Shown one piece after another: positions 18,907 through 28,595 of a stretch of 64,000 nt of DNA. Numbering within the stretch: position 1 is the first letter of the stretch; the number at the start of each line of letters is the position of its first letter. The notes beneath the pieces were generated by a model. The model was not told the DNA's origin, did not search any database, and was given only the letters and a program-made list of their open reading frames with translations. Source of the stretch: Actinocatenispora thailandica. GTDB taxonomy: Bacteria > Actinomycetota > Actinomycetes > Mycobacteriales > Micromonosporaceae. Made by a program: the position numbers and the translations under genes. The DNA lies in assembly GCF_016865425.1 (NCBI RefSeq), contig NZ_AP023355.1, positions 2,912,198 to 2,976,197 of the forward strand. The letters are read 5' to 3'.

Positions 18907-19887
18907 GTGGCGGAGTTCGAGCCGGTGAACGACCTGGAACGGCAGATGCGGGAGGCGCTGGCCGCCGGGGACCAGGAGGAGTACCTGCGCATGCTGTCCG
19001 GCGCCGAGCTGGTGCTGCCGGTCGGCGAGGACGACCGCACGGTGTGGCCGACGATGGTTGCCGACGGCCGCACCTTCGTCGCGGCGTACACCTCGACGGC
19101 GGCGATGGTCGTCTCCACCGTCGGCCAGTACGAGCAGGGGCGGCCGGTGCGGTTCCGCGACCTGGTCGACGACTGGCCCGATCCGGGCTGGTCGCTGGTG
19201 GTCGACCCGGGGTTGGTGCTCGCCGCGCACCTGCCGGCGAGCCTGATCCGGCAGATCGCCGGCGGCGAGTTCGCGGTCACCGAGCCCGAGCCGCCCGTCG
19301 AGGTGCCGCCGCACGACCCGTGGGCCCCGGAGCAGGCCACCGGCTGGCCGCCGAACGCCGAACCGGCGCTCGCCGAGCTCGACGAGGCGGCGGTACCGAC
19401 CGTGATGCAGAAGGCGGTGCCGCCCAACCAGGTCCGGTTCTACCTGGACAAGGGGTACGACTGGGTGGCCGGCTACGTGCACCGCTGGCAGGACGCCGCG
19501 GAGCTGGAGACCGTCCCGGACATCGTGCGCAACCTGGGCCTGGGGTACCCGGGCTCGCCGTTCGCGGTGACCGACAGCTCGCTGTTCCTGCTGCGCTGGA
19601 CGGCCTACCGCGCCGAGCTGTACCGCACCCCGCTCGGCGCCACCGACGACGACCGGCTCGCCGAGGTGCCGGGCGGCTGGGTGGTGGAACACCCGCCGTT
19701 CGCCGGAAACGGGCAGGTCGCCGGGTCCCGGCTGGCCATCCCCGAGTTCAAGATCCACAGCATGCGGCTGCCGCACCAGGCGGAGATGTGGCGCATCGAC
19801 GCGGCCGGCGAGCACACCTTCGTCGCGGTGTACGACGCCGACGAGCGGCGCTGGCTGGTCAACCGAGAACTGGTGGGGGAGCAGTGA
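18907..19887 (+). CDS. SseB family protein
   Basis: A 326-residue soluble protein. The first ~130 residues form an SseB-like domain (NDLERQMREALAAGDQEEYLRMLSGAELVLPV, then GRTFVAAYTS). An acidic Pro-rich linker and a second SseB-like unit follow from about residue 165 (PNQVRFYLDKGYDWVAGYVHRW). GTG at 18907 follows GGGGAGGGG. Despite the type III secretion name, actinobacterial SseB proteins have no known role. It is coupled by a 4-base overlap to the next gene, so the two products may act together. Confidence 0.8.
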   Translation: MAEFEPVNDLERQMREALAAGDQEEYLRMLSGAELVLPVGEDDRTVWPTMVADGRTFVAAYTSTAAMVVSTVGQYEQGRPVRFRDLVDDWPDPGWSLVVDPGLVLAAHLPASLIRQIAGGEFAVTEPEPPVEVPPHDPWAPEQATGWPPNAEPALAELDEAAVPTVMQKAVPPNQVRFYLDKGYDWVAGYVHRWQDAAELETVPDIVRNLGLGYPGSPFAVTDSSLFLLRWTAYRAELYRTPLGATDDDRLAEVPGGWVVEHPPFAGNGQVAGSRLAIPEFKIHSMRLPHQAEMWRIDAAGEHTFVAVYDADERRWLVNRELVGEQ

Positions 19888-20252
19888 TCCGGGACGGGTA
19901 CTACGCCCGCTGGCAGGGCGACGAGTTCGACGCCGCACCGAGCAGCGCCGGCGCCCACCTGTACTCCGAGCGCGCCGACCGGGTCGGCTTCGAGGCGGTC
20001 ACCGCCGGCCGGTACCGGCGGGTCGTGCCGTTCTCCGACCTCGACGAGTTCGGCTACGTCATCACCACCGGCAGCTACCGCAACGAGCCGGTGAAGGTGC
20101 TCGCCGAGCACGAGCAGTGGCTGCGCATCGAGTACACCGGCGGCCGGTCGCCGCGGGCCGAACTGCTTGGCCTGGACCGGTTCGACCGCGGGGTCTACCA
20201 GTCCTGGGTGCCGCGCGACGAGGTGGCCGACCTGCACGAGGAACACCTCTGA
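19884..20252 (+). CDS. Conserved hypothetical protein, partner of SseB-like gene
   Basis: A 122-residue soluble acidic protein with no domain I recognise. It begins VIRDGYYARWQGDEFDAAP and contains several aromatic residues in a likely beta-rich fold. The GTG at 19884 overlaps the preceding stop (GTGA), so it is co-translated with the SseB family protein. The size and pairing recall small immunity or chaperone-like partners, but nothing in the sequence proves that. Confidence 0.75.
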   Translation: MIRDGYYARWQGDEFDAAPSSAGAHLYSERADRVGFEAVTAGRYRRVVPFSDLDEFGYVITTGSYRNEPVKVLAEHEQWLRIEYTGGRSPRAELLGLDRFDRGVYQSWVPRDEVADLHEEHL

Positions 20253-20381
20253 GCCGACCGCGGCCGGGCGGGCCGGTCCGGGCCGGGCGCCGAACGGCCG
20301 GGCCTCTGGGCGGGCCGCGCCGGACCGCCGGGCCGCCCCCGGTTGCGGTCGTGCCGGTGCGCCGGACCGTGCCGCACCGGC

Positions 20382-21323
20382 TCAGAACCGGGCGAAGGAG
20401 CGCAGCGGCGCGCGCGGTGCGCGGCGCGGCTCCTGCACCCCGGCGTGCACGACCAGCCGGACCACCCGCGCCCGGTGCCCGTCGAACGGCGCCAGCAGCT
20501 CCAGCATCCGCTGGTCGGTGCCGCGCGGCTCGCCGGCAAGCGCGTACGCGACCTGGTGCGGCACGTGGTAGTCGCCGACGCTGACCGCGTCCGGGTCGCC
20601 GTACGCCACCGCCGACACCTCCGCCGCGGTCCACGGCCCGATCCCGGGCCGGGTCATCAGCAGCCGGCGGGCCTGCGCCGGCGGCTCGGCGACGGTGCGC
20701 TCCAGCCGGTCGGCGACCAGGGCGAGGCGGCGCAGCGTGTCGGCGCGGCGTTGCTCGATGCCGAGCGGGTGGAACGCCCAGTACGGTGCGGTCGCCACGC
20801 TCTCGGCGGGCGGTGGCAGCAACAGCCGCACCGGCCCCGGCGCGGGCTCGGCGAACCGCCGGACCAGCGCCGCGTACGACCGGGTCGCCTCGACGGTGGT
20901 CACCTTCTGTGCCAGCACCGCCCGGGTCAGCTCGTCGAACACCCGCTCGGTCCGGGCCAGCCGGATGCCCGGCATGGCGTCCGCGAGCACCGCCACCACC
21001 GGGTGTTGCCGGGCCAACGGCAGGAACCCCGCCGCGTCGTCGCGCAGCCCGGCCAGCGCGTCGGCGCGGGCCAGCAGCCACCCGGCTCCCGGCCCGAACG
21101 CCGTCGCCGTCACCGCCGCCTGCTGGTACCTCAGGTGCACGGTGCCCGGGCCGTCCGGCGTGCGGCTCGCCTTCCACAGCTCGCCGGCACCGAGCCGCGT
21201 CGTCGGGTCGTGCCGGCCGGTGCGCAGCACCCCGACCGTGCGACCGAAGTCGTACCGGTCGGGGACCGGCAGCACCCGGCTCGCCGGCGCCTCGCCCGGC
21301 GGAGCGGCTCCCGTGCCGGTCAT
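20382..21323 (-). CDS. DNA-3-methyladenine glycosylase family protein (HhH-GPD)
   Basis: A 313-residue base-excision glycosylase related to AlkA. The helix-hairpin-helix is MTRPGIGPWTAAEV, and the catalytic aspartate follows in VSVGDYHVPH. Such enzymes remove alkylated purines to start base-excision repair. The ATG at 21323 overlaps the stop of the NurA-like gene (ATGA), so it is the last gene of a repair operon with sbcD, sbcC and the nuclease. No Ada-like regulator is present here. Confidence 0.9.
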   Translation of the reverse strand: MTGTGAAPPGEAPASRVLPVPDRYDFGRTVGVLRTGRHDPTTRLGAGELWKASRTPDGPGTVHLRYQQAAVTATAFGPGAGWLLARADALAGLRDDAAGFLPLARQHPVVAVLADAMPGIRLARTERVFDELTRAVLAQKVTTVEATRSYAALVRRFAEPAPGPVRLLLPPPAESVATAPYWAFHPLGIEQRRADTLRRLALVADRLERTVAEPPAQARRLLMTRPGIGPWTAAEVSAVAYGDPDAVSVGDYHVPHQVAYALAGEPRGTDQRMLELLAPFDGHRARVVRLVVHAGVQEPRRAPRAPLRSFARF

Positions 21324-22330
21324 GCCACGGTCCGGGCGGCGGCGGTGCGCAACCCGCGCAGCAGCAGCCGGGGATCGCCGAGCAGTCCGCGCAACCGGCG
21401 TTCCAACCCGGCGATCGGGACCAGGTTCTGCGGCGCCCGCGGATCCTTGTACGGCGTGGAGGCGAACCGGGGGAGCGTCACCGCGGACAGGTCCGCCCAG
21501 CCGACCGCGTCCGGCAGCGACCAGTCGGCCGGGCACTCCAGCCGGACGATGCCCGACCATGGCGACCCGATCGCGGCCGGCCGGGTCGGTGCGGTCGTCG
21601 CGGTGGCGCCGGCCGGTAGCCGCAGGTACCAGGAGTAGCGGTGCCACTGGCCGCCGAGCAGGAACAGGGGGGTGCGCTGGCCCGGCGCGAGCGCGGTCAC
21701 CACCCGGGTCAGCTCCGGATCGAGGTACTGCTTGTGGTGCGTCTTGGCGTACCCGAGGGTGCGCGGCATGCCGGTGCGTCCGCGCAGCGGCCCGTCCACC
21801 ACGAGCAGGTCGTCGGTGCTGCCGGCCTCGGCCCGCACCCGCTGCGAGACCTGCACCTCCAACTCGTACAGCCGGCGCTGGAGCTCGGCGTCGACCTGGC
21901 TCGGGTCGTCTCCGACCACCCGGTGCGGTGCGTACACCGCGCGGTCGTGCGCGCGCAGCGGTGCCACCGACGGGCCGGGGGCGAACAGCCCGTGCGTCAC
22001 CGCCGACAGCGCCAGCTCGGCCGCGCCGCCGGCGAGATCGCAGCGCACCGCACCCGCCGCGTACGACGCGCAGACGCCGGGGCGGGCGACGCCCTCGTCG
22101 TCCTCCACCCAGACCCGCGCGTCGATTCGGCGGACCCCGTCGACCAGCAACACGGTGCGCGGCGAGCGGACGCCACCGGACGGGGTCAGCGGTGCCCAGG
22201 CGCCGGTCGGGCGCTCCACGCCGGCATCGACCGGCGCGCTGCTGGTGGCCGCCGGGCCGGTCCCGCCGCCGGCATCCGCCTCGAAGGAACGCCCGTACGA
22301 CGGGTCCCAGGCGTCGACGTGCACCCTCAC
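21320..22330 (-). CDS. NurA-like DNA end-processing nuclease
   Basis: A 336-residue protein resembling the NurA 5'-3' nuclease family. A metal-binding aspartate motif is at VLLVDGVRRIDARVW and a second at VVDGPLRG. The C-terminal TPYKDPRAPQNLVPI is characteristic of the actinobacterial branch. NurA works with the HerA translocase to resect DNA ends. The GTG at 22330 is chosen because GGAGGG lies five bases upstream; longer in-frame starts up to 22384 lack a ribosome site. It lies between sbcC and a glycosylase. A HerA homologue is encoded at 35.6-37.4 kb. Confidence 0.75.
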   Translation of the reverse strand: MRVHVDAWDPSYGRSFEADAGGGTGPAATSSAPVDAGVERPTGAWAPLTPSGGVRSPRTVLLVDGVRRIDARVWVEDDEGVARPGVCASYAAGAVRCDLAGGAAELALSAVTHGLFAPGPSVAPLRAHDRAVYAPHRVVGDDPSQVDAELQRRLYELEVQVSQRVRAEAGSTDDLLVVDGPLRGRTGMPRTLGYAKTHHKQYLDPELTRVVTALAPGQRTPLFLLGGQWHRYSWYLRLPAGATATTAPTRPAAIGSPWSGIVRLECPADWSLPDAVGWADLSAVTLPRFASTPYKDPRAPQNLVPIAGLERRLRGLLGDPRLLLRGLRTAAARTVA

Positions 22331-22469
22331 CGCAGCCCTCCAGTGCTCATGGGGCATCGCGCCGCGCGCCCGTGACTCGTGCACCGCCCGGCCCTGGTCG
22401 CGGCCGTTGCGTCGGCGGGACCGTGCACCGGCAACCCGCGACGACCACGACCGGCGCGCCGCCGCGTGA

Positions 22470-24926
22470 TCATGTGCTCTCCCGCGTCACGTGTGCGCCG
22501 CGGGCGTCCTTGCGGACCACGAAGCGCACCGGAATCCGTTCGGCGAGCGCCGCCACGTGGGTGACCAGGCCGACCATCCGGTCGCCGTGCGCGGCCAGGT
22601 TCTCCAGGGTCGCGGCGACGGTGTCCAGGGTGCCCGGGTCGAGGGTGCCGAACCCCTCGTCGAGCATGATCGACTCCAGGCTGGTCGCCGTCGTGGACAG
22701 CCCGGCGAGCTGCTCGGACAGCGCCAGCGCCAGCGCCAGCGACGCCTGGAACGTCTCGCCGCCGGACAGTGTGCGCACCGCCCGGCGCAGCTCCGCGTCG
22801 TGGTGGTCGACGACGAAGAACTCCCCGCCGTCGTAGGCCAGCGAGTACTGTCCGGCGGACAGCTCGCGCAGGATCGTGGAGGCGCCGTCGACCAGCAGGT
22901 CCATCGCCTCGGTGAGCAGCCAGCGCTGGAACCGGTCCGCGGCGAGGTGCCCGGCCAGCGCCCGGGCCACCTCGGCGGCCCGCACGTGTTCGGCCCGCCG
23001 CGCTCGCAGCGCGGTTGACTGCTCGCAGCGCTCGGCCGCGCGCCGGTGCTCCGCCTCGGCGTTCTGCACCGCGAGCGCCGTGGCCAGCTGGTACGCGGCG
23101 GCGTCCGCGCCCTGCTCGGCCGGGCCGGCGACCCCGCACTCGGCCAGCAGGGCACCGACCTTGCCCCGGACCGCCTCGGCCGCCGCCGCGGCACGCTTTG
23201 CCACGCCGAGCCGGTCGGCCCGGGCGGCGCGCCGCTCGTCGGCCGCCGCGGCACACCAGTCGACCAGCGCGGCCCAGGAGCCGGCCAGATCGTCCCGGTC
23301 GGCGGCCGGTGGGCCGAACCGGGACACCGCGTCCCGGGCCTCGTCGTACCGCCGCCAGCCGCTGCGCAGCCGCCGATCGGCATCGTCGGTGGCCGAGCTG
23401 GCCCGCTGCAGCGCCCGCCGGGCCTGCACCACGGCGTTGCGCGCCGCGGCGTGCGCGGCGCGCAGCTCGTCCAGCCCGGCCAGCCGGGCGGCGAGCTCGT
23501 CCGGCGCGGGCTGGTCAGCCAGCTCGGCGGCGAGCGCGTCGAGCCGGGCGGCGAGTTGGGTGCGGTGATGGGCCGCCGCGGTACACGCGCCGGACCGGTC
23601 CCGCACCGCCCGGTCCGCGGCGTCCCGCGCGGCGCGGGCCCTGCTCGCCGTGTTCCGGGCCGCGGCGAGCGCCGGCGCGTCGATCGGCGGCGGCAGGGTG
23701 TCGACCTGCTGCGCACACACCGGGCACGGTTCGCCGACCTGCAGCTCGGGGCGCAGCGCGGCGGCGGTCTGCGCGGTCTGGGCGGCGCCGACGGCCGCGT
23801 CGGCCGCGCTGAGCGCGGACTCCGCGGCGGCGAGCCGCTCGGCCGCGGCGTCCCGGTCCGCGGTCAGCGTCTCGATCTGCCGGCCCGCGTCGGTCAGCTC
23901 GGCGGCGAGCCGGTCGTGCTCGCGGTGCCGGTCCAGCAGGGCACGCAGCGCGGCGGCGTCGCCGGCCTCGTCCAGCCGGTGCGCCGCCTGCTCCTCGGCG
24001 CTCTCGGCGGCGGTGACCGCGGCGAGCGCGTCGCGGGCCTCGGCGGCAGCCCGCTCGGCGCCCGAGGCGAGTTCGGCGACGCCGGCCGGGATGCTGACGC
24101 CGGCCAGCAGCCGGCCCTCGGCGTCGAGCGCGGCGAGCGCCTCGCGGGCCTCGGCGGCCTGGCGTTCGGCGTCGGTCAGCTCGGGCACCGTCGCGGCGAT
24201 CCGGGTGTCCAGTTCGCGCAGCTGGGTGACCCGCTCGGCGGCCTCGGTGACCGCCTGCTCGGTCGCGTCGGTCAGGTCGGCGAGCAGCGCCTCGGCCGCC
24301 CGCACGTCGCTGTCCGCCTCCTTCGCGGTGAGCCGCGCGCGCTCCGCGACCCGCTGGTAGACGCGCAAGCCGAGCAGGTTGACCAGGATCTCCTGCCGCT
24401 TGGCCGGCTTGGCGTGCAGGAACTCCGCGAACTCGCCCTGCGGTAGCACCACGCAGGTGGTGAACTGCTCGTACGGCATGCCGACCGCGGAGGCGACCGC
24501 CTCGACCATCTCCGACGGCGTACCGGCGAGCACCTCGCCGAGCTCGTCCCCGGCGCGCTGCTCGTCGTCCAGGGTGGCCAGCTCGAAGCCGGCCGGCAGC
24601 CGCTCCAGGCCGGCGCGCACCGTGTTCACCTTGCCCCGGGCGCTGCGGCGCAGCACCCGGGTCGCCACGTAGCGCACCCCGCCCGACTCGAACACCAGCC
24701 GAACCCGCGCCTCCGACGCCGAGGGGGACAGCGCGTTCTCCACCGACCGCAGGTGATCCCAGCGCGGCACCGTGCCGTACAGCGCGAAGCAGATCGCGTC
24801 CAGCACCGTCGACTTGCCCGAGCCGGTCGGCCCGAGCAGCACGAAGAACTCCGCGTCGGTGAAGTCGATCGTGGTCTCGTCCCGGAACACCGTGAAACCG
24901 GCGACATCCAGCCGCACCGGGCGCAT
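22470..24926 (-). CDS. sbcC: Exonuclease SbcC (Rad50-like ATPase)
   Basis: An 818-residue SMC-like ATPase. The N-terminal Walker A is LLGPTGSGKSTVLDA. Long Ala/Glu/Arg-rich coiled coils flank a zinc-hook CPVC motif near the middle. The C-terminal ABC signature is TLSGGETFQASLALAL and Walker B is SIMLDEGFGTLD. With SbcD it forms the Mre11-Rad50-like complex that cuts hairpins and blocked DNA ends. The ATG at 24926 shares one base with the SbcD stop (TGATG), so the subunits are translationally coupled. Confidence 0.96.
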   Translation of the reverse strand: MRPVRLDVAGFTVFRDETTIDFTDAEFFVLLGPTGSGKSTVLDAICFALYGTVPRWDHLRSVENALSPSASEARVRLVFESGGVRYVATRVLRRSARGKVNTVRAGLERLPAGFELATLDDEQRAGDELGEVLAGTPSEMVEAVASAVGMPYEQFTTCVVLPQGEFAEFLHAKPAKRQEILVNLLGLRVYQRVAERARLTAKEADSDVRAAEALLADLTDATEQAVTEAAERVTQLRELDTRIAATVPELTDAERQAAEAREALAALDAEGRLLAGVSIPAGVAELASGAERAAAEARDALAAVTAAESAEEQAAHRLDEAGDAAALRALLDRHREHDRLAAELTDAGRQIETLTADRDAAAERLAAAESALSAADAAVGAAQTAQTAAALRPELQVGEPCPVCAQQVDTLPPPIDAPALAAARNTASRARAARDAADRAVRDRSGACTAAAHHRTQLAARLDALAAELADQPAPDELAARLAGLDELRAAHAAARNAVVQARRALQRASSATDDADRRLRSGWRRYDEARDAVSRFGPPAADRDDLAGSWAALVDWCAAAADERRAARADRLGVAKRAAAAAEAVRGKVGALLAECGVAGPAEQGADAAAYQLATALAVQNAEAEHRRAAERCEQSTALRARRAEHVRAAEVARALAGHLAADRFQRWLLTEAMDLLVDGASTILRELSAGQYSLAYDGGEFFVVDHHDAELRRAVRTLSGGETFQASLALALALSEQLAGLSTTATSLESIMLDEGFGTLDPGTLDTVAATLENLAAHGDRMVGLVTHVAALAERIPVRFVVRKDARGAHVTREST

Positions 24927-26068
24927 CAGCCCACCTCCTCGTGCAGCCGGTCGAACAGGTCGCGCACCGCCCCGTCGTCGTGGCCGACCTCGGTGAGGTA
25001 GTCGGCGAACAGTCGCCGCGGGCTCTGCCCGGCGCGGCCGACCCGCTGCGCGGTGCCACCCACCTGTGCCAGCAGCTCCGGGTCGATGCGCACCTCCAGC
25101 GCGCCGGGCAGCAGTTCCTGCACCCGCTCGCGCAGCCCCGCCCGCGGCTTCTCCCGCACGTACACCCGCAGCCAGGTGTCGTCGTCGACGCTGAGCGCAG
25201 CCAGCTCGTCCAGGGTGCCGGACACCGTGCGCAGCCGCCGCGCCGAGGTGATCGGCACCGGCCGGACGGTGGCCGGGGTGCCCGGCGCGGCCTCGACGAT
25301 CAGCACGCCGGGGGTGTTGTCCTGCTCGCCGAAGTCGATCGCGAGCGGGCTGCCCGAGTAGTGCACCGGGCACGGGCCCGGCACCGCCTGCTGCCGGTGC
25401 AGGTGCCCGAGCGCCACGTAGTGCGCCGAGGTGGGAAACAGCGTCGCGGGCACCGCGTACGCCTGGATGGTGTGCGCCTCCCGCTCGCCGCCGCCGGTCG
25501 TCGCCCCGACCACCGTCAGGTGCCCGGTGATCAGGTTGACCGAGTCGCCGCGGAACGAGCCGGTCAACGAGTCCAGCAGCCGGCCCAGGTGATCGGCGTA
25601 CGTCTGGTTCGCCTCGGCGCCGGTGAGCTGGAACATCTCGCTCGCCCGCACCGCGTACCGCTGGGACACGAACGGCAGCGCCACCAGCGTGAACGCCTCG
25701 CCGCTGGCGGTGGCACCGGTCACCACCGGGTCCTCGGCGGACCGGATCGTGCCGCGCAGCGCGATGCCGGCCGCGTCCGCCCAGCCGCGCAGCGCGTCCA
25801 GCGCGGCCCCGTTGTCGTGGTTGCCGGCGACCGCCACCACCTGTGCTCCGGTGCGGCGCAGCGCGGTCAGCGCACGCACCACCACTCGGGTCGCCTCCGG
25901 GCTCGGCGCGGCCGTCTCGTACAGGTCGCCGGCGACGATCACCAGATCGGGGCGCTCGGCCTCGGCGATGCGCACCAGCTCGGCCAGCACCCGGATGTGC
26001 TCGTCGATGCGGGGACGTCCCTTGAGCACCTTTCCGACGTGCCAGTCGGAGGTGTGCAGGATCTTCAC
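24926..26068 (-). CDS. sbcD: Exonuclease SbcD (Mre11-like nuclease)
   Basis: A 380-residue metallophosphoesterase. The metal ligands are in the expected order: KILHTSDWHVGK, VIVAGDLYE, VAVAGNHDN, NLITGHLTV and VALGHLHR. It is the nuclease subunit of SbcCD, acting on double-strand ends and hairpins. GTG at 26068 is preferred, since GGGGAG sits eight bases upstream; a GTG two codons earlier is too close. It is the first gene of the repair operon sbcD-sbcC-nurA-glycosylase. Confidence 0.96.
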   Translation of the reverse strand: MKILHTSDWHVGKVLKGRPRIDEHIRVLAELVRIAEAERPDLVIVAGDLYETAAPSPEATRVVVRALTALRRTGAQVVAVAGNHDNGAALDALRGWADAAGIALRGTIRSAEDPVVTGATASGEAFTLVALPFVSQRYAVRASEMFQLTGAEANQTYADHLGRLLDSLTGSFRGDSVNLITGHLTVVGATTGGGEREAHTIQAYAVPATLFPTSAHYVALGHLHRQQAVPGPCPVHYSGSPLAIDFGEQDNTPGVLIVEAAPGTPATVRPVPITSARRLRTVSGTLDELAALSVDDDTWLRVYVREKPRAGLRERVQELLPGALEVRIDPELLAQVGGTAQRVGRAGQSPRRLFADYLTEVGHDDGAVRDLFDRLHEEVG

Positions 26069-26293
26069 GGCCACAGCTCCCCTCGCGGCTCCCGGCGCCG
26101 GCCTCAGCACCAGCACTGTAGGCCCACCCACCGACGCCCTCCGGCAGGCATGCCGGTGCGCGCGCCGAAGCGTGTGCCACCGGTCACCGGCGGTCGCCGG
26201 TACGAGACATCGGGCGGCAACACGCCGGCAACAGCCGGCGGCCAGACTCCGTACCGGAGTCGACGACTGCACCGGAGCAGAAAGGGGACCGAG

Positions 26294-26977
26294 ATGCTGG
26301 TACGGGTACGGGTCGCGCTACCCGACTCGCCGGGGTCGCTGGGCCGGCTGTCCTGGACACTCGGCGTGATCGGTGCCGACATTCTGCAGGTCAGCGTGCT
26401 GGAGACGGGATCGGGCCGGGCCATCGACGAGCTGTCGCTGCGCCTCGGGTCGCTCACCATCGACCAGCTCACCGAGCGGGTCGAGACGATCCCCGGGGTA
26501 CGCGTGCTCGCGGCCTGGCGCCCCCGGGCGATGGCGCCGACCGCGGAGGTCGCGGTCCTGGGCCAGCTCGCCGCCGACCCGCCGCGGGCCGCCGCGACGC
26601 TGGTGGACGCCGCTCCCGACCTGTTCGGCGGCGACTGGGCCGCGCTGGCGGGCACCGGCCCGGCCCCGACACCGGTACTGACCAGCGTGCGGGCACCGGC
26701 CTCGCTCGCGCTCGGCGCGATCACCCCCAGCCGGCCCCGCGGTCACCCGCTGGCCGACGGCACCCACGCCGCGCTCGCTCCGCTGACCGCCGACACCGTC
26801 CTGATGGTGGCCCGTGCCGCCGGCCCGGCATTCCACCGCACCGAGATCGACCGGCTCGACCAGCTGGCCCGCGCCGCAGCCGCGGTACTGGCCGCCGTCG
26901 ACGCGCCGGTGCCCGCGGGTGCCGGCCCGGCAGCCGGCACCGGGGAGCCGGCCGACCGGTTGGACCGCGCCGGCTGA
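26294..26977 (+). CDS. ACT domain-containing protein
   Basis: A 227-residue protein whose first ~75 residues form an ACT domain (VRVALPDSPGSLGRLSWTLGVIGADILQVSV). ACT domains bind amino acids or similar ligands. The remaining part has no recognised catalytic motif; it loosely resembles a GAF-like regulatory half. The ATG follows AAAGGGG. It lies divergent from sbcD and ends 4 bases before the convergent aldehyde dehydrogenase gene. It is probably an amino-acid-responsive regulatory protein. Confidence 0.8.
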   Translation: MLVRVRVALPDSPGSLGRLSWTLGVIGADILQVSVLETGSGRAIDELSLRLGSLTIDQLTERVETIPGVRVLAAWRPRAMAPTAEVAVLGQLAADPPRAAATLVDAAPDLFGGDWAALAGTGPAPTPVLTSVRAPASLALGAITPSRPRGHPLADGTHAALAPLTADTVLMVARAAGPAFHRTEIDRLDQLARAAAAVLAAVDAPVPAGAGPAAGTGEPADRLDRAG

Positions 26978-26981
26978 CCCG

Positions 26982-28511
26982 TCACGGCGTCGGGATCGCG
27001 ACGTACTTGGTCTCCAGGAACTCGTCGATGCCGACCCGGCCGCCCTCGCGGCCGAGGCCGGACTGCTTCACCCCGCCGAACGGGGCGGCCGGGTTGGACA
27101 CCACGCCCTTGTTCAACCCGATCATCCCGGCCTCCAGCCGCTCGGCGACCCGCAGCGACCGGGCCAGGTCCCGGGTGTACACGTACGACACCAGGCCGTA
27201 CTCGGTGTCGTTGGCCGCGGCGACCGCCTCGTCCTCGGTGTCGAACGCGGAGATCGCCGCGACCGGGCCGAAGATCTCCTCGCGGCCGATCCGGGCACCG
27301 GCCGGCACCCCGGTGAGCACCGTCGCCGGGTAGAACGTCCCCGGGCCGTCGACCGGGGCGCCGCCGGTGAGCACCCGCGCCCCGCCCGCGACCGCCTCGG
27401 CCACCAGCTCGGTGACCTTGTCCCGGCCGTCCGCGTCGATCAGCGGCCCGACGGTGACACCCGGCTCGGTGCCGCGGCCCATCGTCAGCGCCGCCATCCG
27501 CTCGGCCAGCCGGCGGGCGAACTCGTCCGCCACGCCGCGCTGCACCAGGAACCGGTTGGCGGCGGTGCACGCCTCACCGATGTTGCGCATCTTGGCCGCC
27601 ATCGCGCCGTCGACCGCGGCGTCCAGGTCGGCGTCGTCGAACACCAGGAACGGCGCGTTGCCGCCGAGCTCCATCGAGGTGCGCAGCACCTTCTCCGCGG
27701 CCTGCGCCAGCAGCAGCCGGCCGACCTGCGTCGACCCGGTGAACGACAGCTTGCGGGCCCGGCCGTCGCGCAGCATCGGCTCGACCACCTCGCCGGGCCG
27801 GCTGGTGGTGACCACGTTGAGCACCCCGTCCGGCAGCCCGGCCTCGGCCAGGATGTCGGCGAGCGCCAGCGCGCACAGCGGGGTCTGCTCGGCCGGCTTG
27901 AGCACCATGGTGCAGCCGGCCGCGATGGCCGGCCCGATCTTGCGGGTACCCATGGCCATCGGGAAGTTCCACGGGGTGACGAGCACGCACGGGCCCACCG
28001 GCTGGCGCAGCACCAGGAACCGGCTCGCTCCGTCCGGCGCGGTCGCGTACCCGCCGTCGATGCGCACCGCCTCCTCGGCGAACCAGCGGAAGAACTCGGC
28101 CGCGTAGGCGATCTCGCCGGCCGCCTCGGCGAGCGGCTTGCCCATCTCCAGCGTCATCAGCAGGGCCAGCTCGTCGGTCCGGTCGACCAGCAGCTGGTAC
28201 GCCCGGCGCAGGATCTCGCCGCGCTCCCGCGGCGCGGTGGCCTGCCAGGCCGGCTGTGCCTCGTGCGCGGCGGTGAGCGCGTCGAGCGCGTCCTCCCGGC
28301 CGCCGTCGGCGACCTCGCACAGCGTCTCGCCGGTGGCCGGATCGAGCACCGGGAACCGGGCGCCGGCGGCGGCGGGCAGCCAGCGACCGGCGATGAACAG
28401 CTCACCCGGCACCGCGGCGAGCACCTCGCGTTCGCGCTCCGACAGAACTCCCGGCGTCGCGGTTCCCGGTGTCGCGGTTCCCGGTGTCGCGGTGGTGGTG
28501 CTGCCTGTCAT
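26982..28511 (-). CDS. Aldehyde dehydrogenase (succinate-semialdehyde dehydrogenase type)
   Basis: A 509-residue NAD(P)-dependent aldehyde dehydrogenase. The conserved glutamate motif is MELGGNAPF and the catalytic cysteine lies in GEACTAANRF. The substrate channel resembles GabD-type enzymes (IAYAAEFFRWFAEEAVRIDGG). It oxidises an aldehyde, plausibly succinic or another omega-semialdehyde produced by the divergent aminotransferase. The N-terminus carries a TATPG tandem repeat. A GntR operator overlaps its likely promoter (TTGTCG-17-TAGCAT on the minus strand). Confidence 0.9.
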   Translation of the reverse strand: MTGSTTTATPGTATPGTATPGVLSEREREVLAAVPGELFIAGRWLPAAAGARFPVLDPATGETLCEVADGGREDALDALTAAHEAQPAWQATAPRERGEILRRAYQLLVDRTDELALLMTLEMGKPLAEAAGEIAYAAEFFRWFAEEAVRIDGGYATAPDGASRFLVLRQPVGPCVLVTPWNFPMAMGTRKIGPAIAAGCTMVLKPAEQTPLCALALADILAEAGLPDGVLNVVTTSRPGEVVEPMLRDGRARKLSFTGSTQVGRLLLAQAAEKVLRTSMELGGNAPFLVFDDADLDAAVDGAMAAKMRNIGEACTAANRFLVQRGVADEFARRLAERMAALTMGRGTEPGVTVGPLIDADGRDKVTELVAEAVAGGARVLTGGAPVDGPGTFYPATVLTGVPAGARIGREEIFGPVAAISAFDTEDEAVAAANDTEYGLVSYVYTRDLARSLRVAERLEAGMIGLNKGVVSNPAAPFGGVKQSGLGREGGRVGIDEFLETKYVAIPTP

Positions 28512-28595
28512 CGCTGCCGCCCTTCGTCGTCGCGGTGTGCGCGTCGACCACTGCCGGATCTGCCCGACCGGTTGCCGATGGCGCGTCCGGGGACC

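Noticed and set aside
26069-26293. Possible gene or RNA between sbcD and the ACT protein
   Set aside because: No frame with a ribosome site and no hairpin or conserved motif stands out; treated as divergent promoter space.
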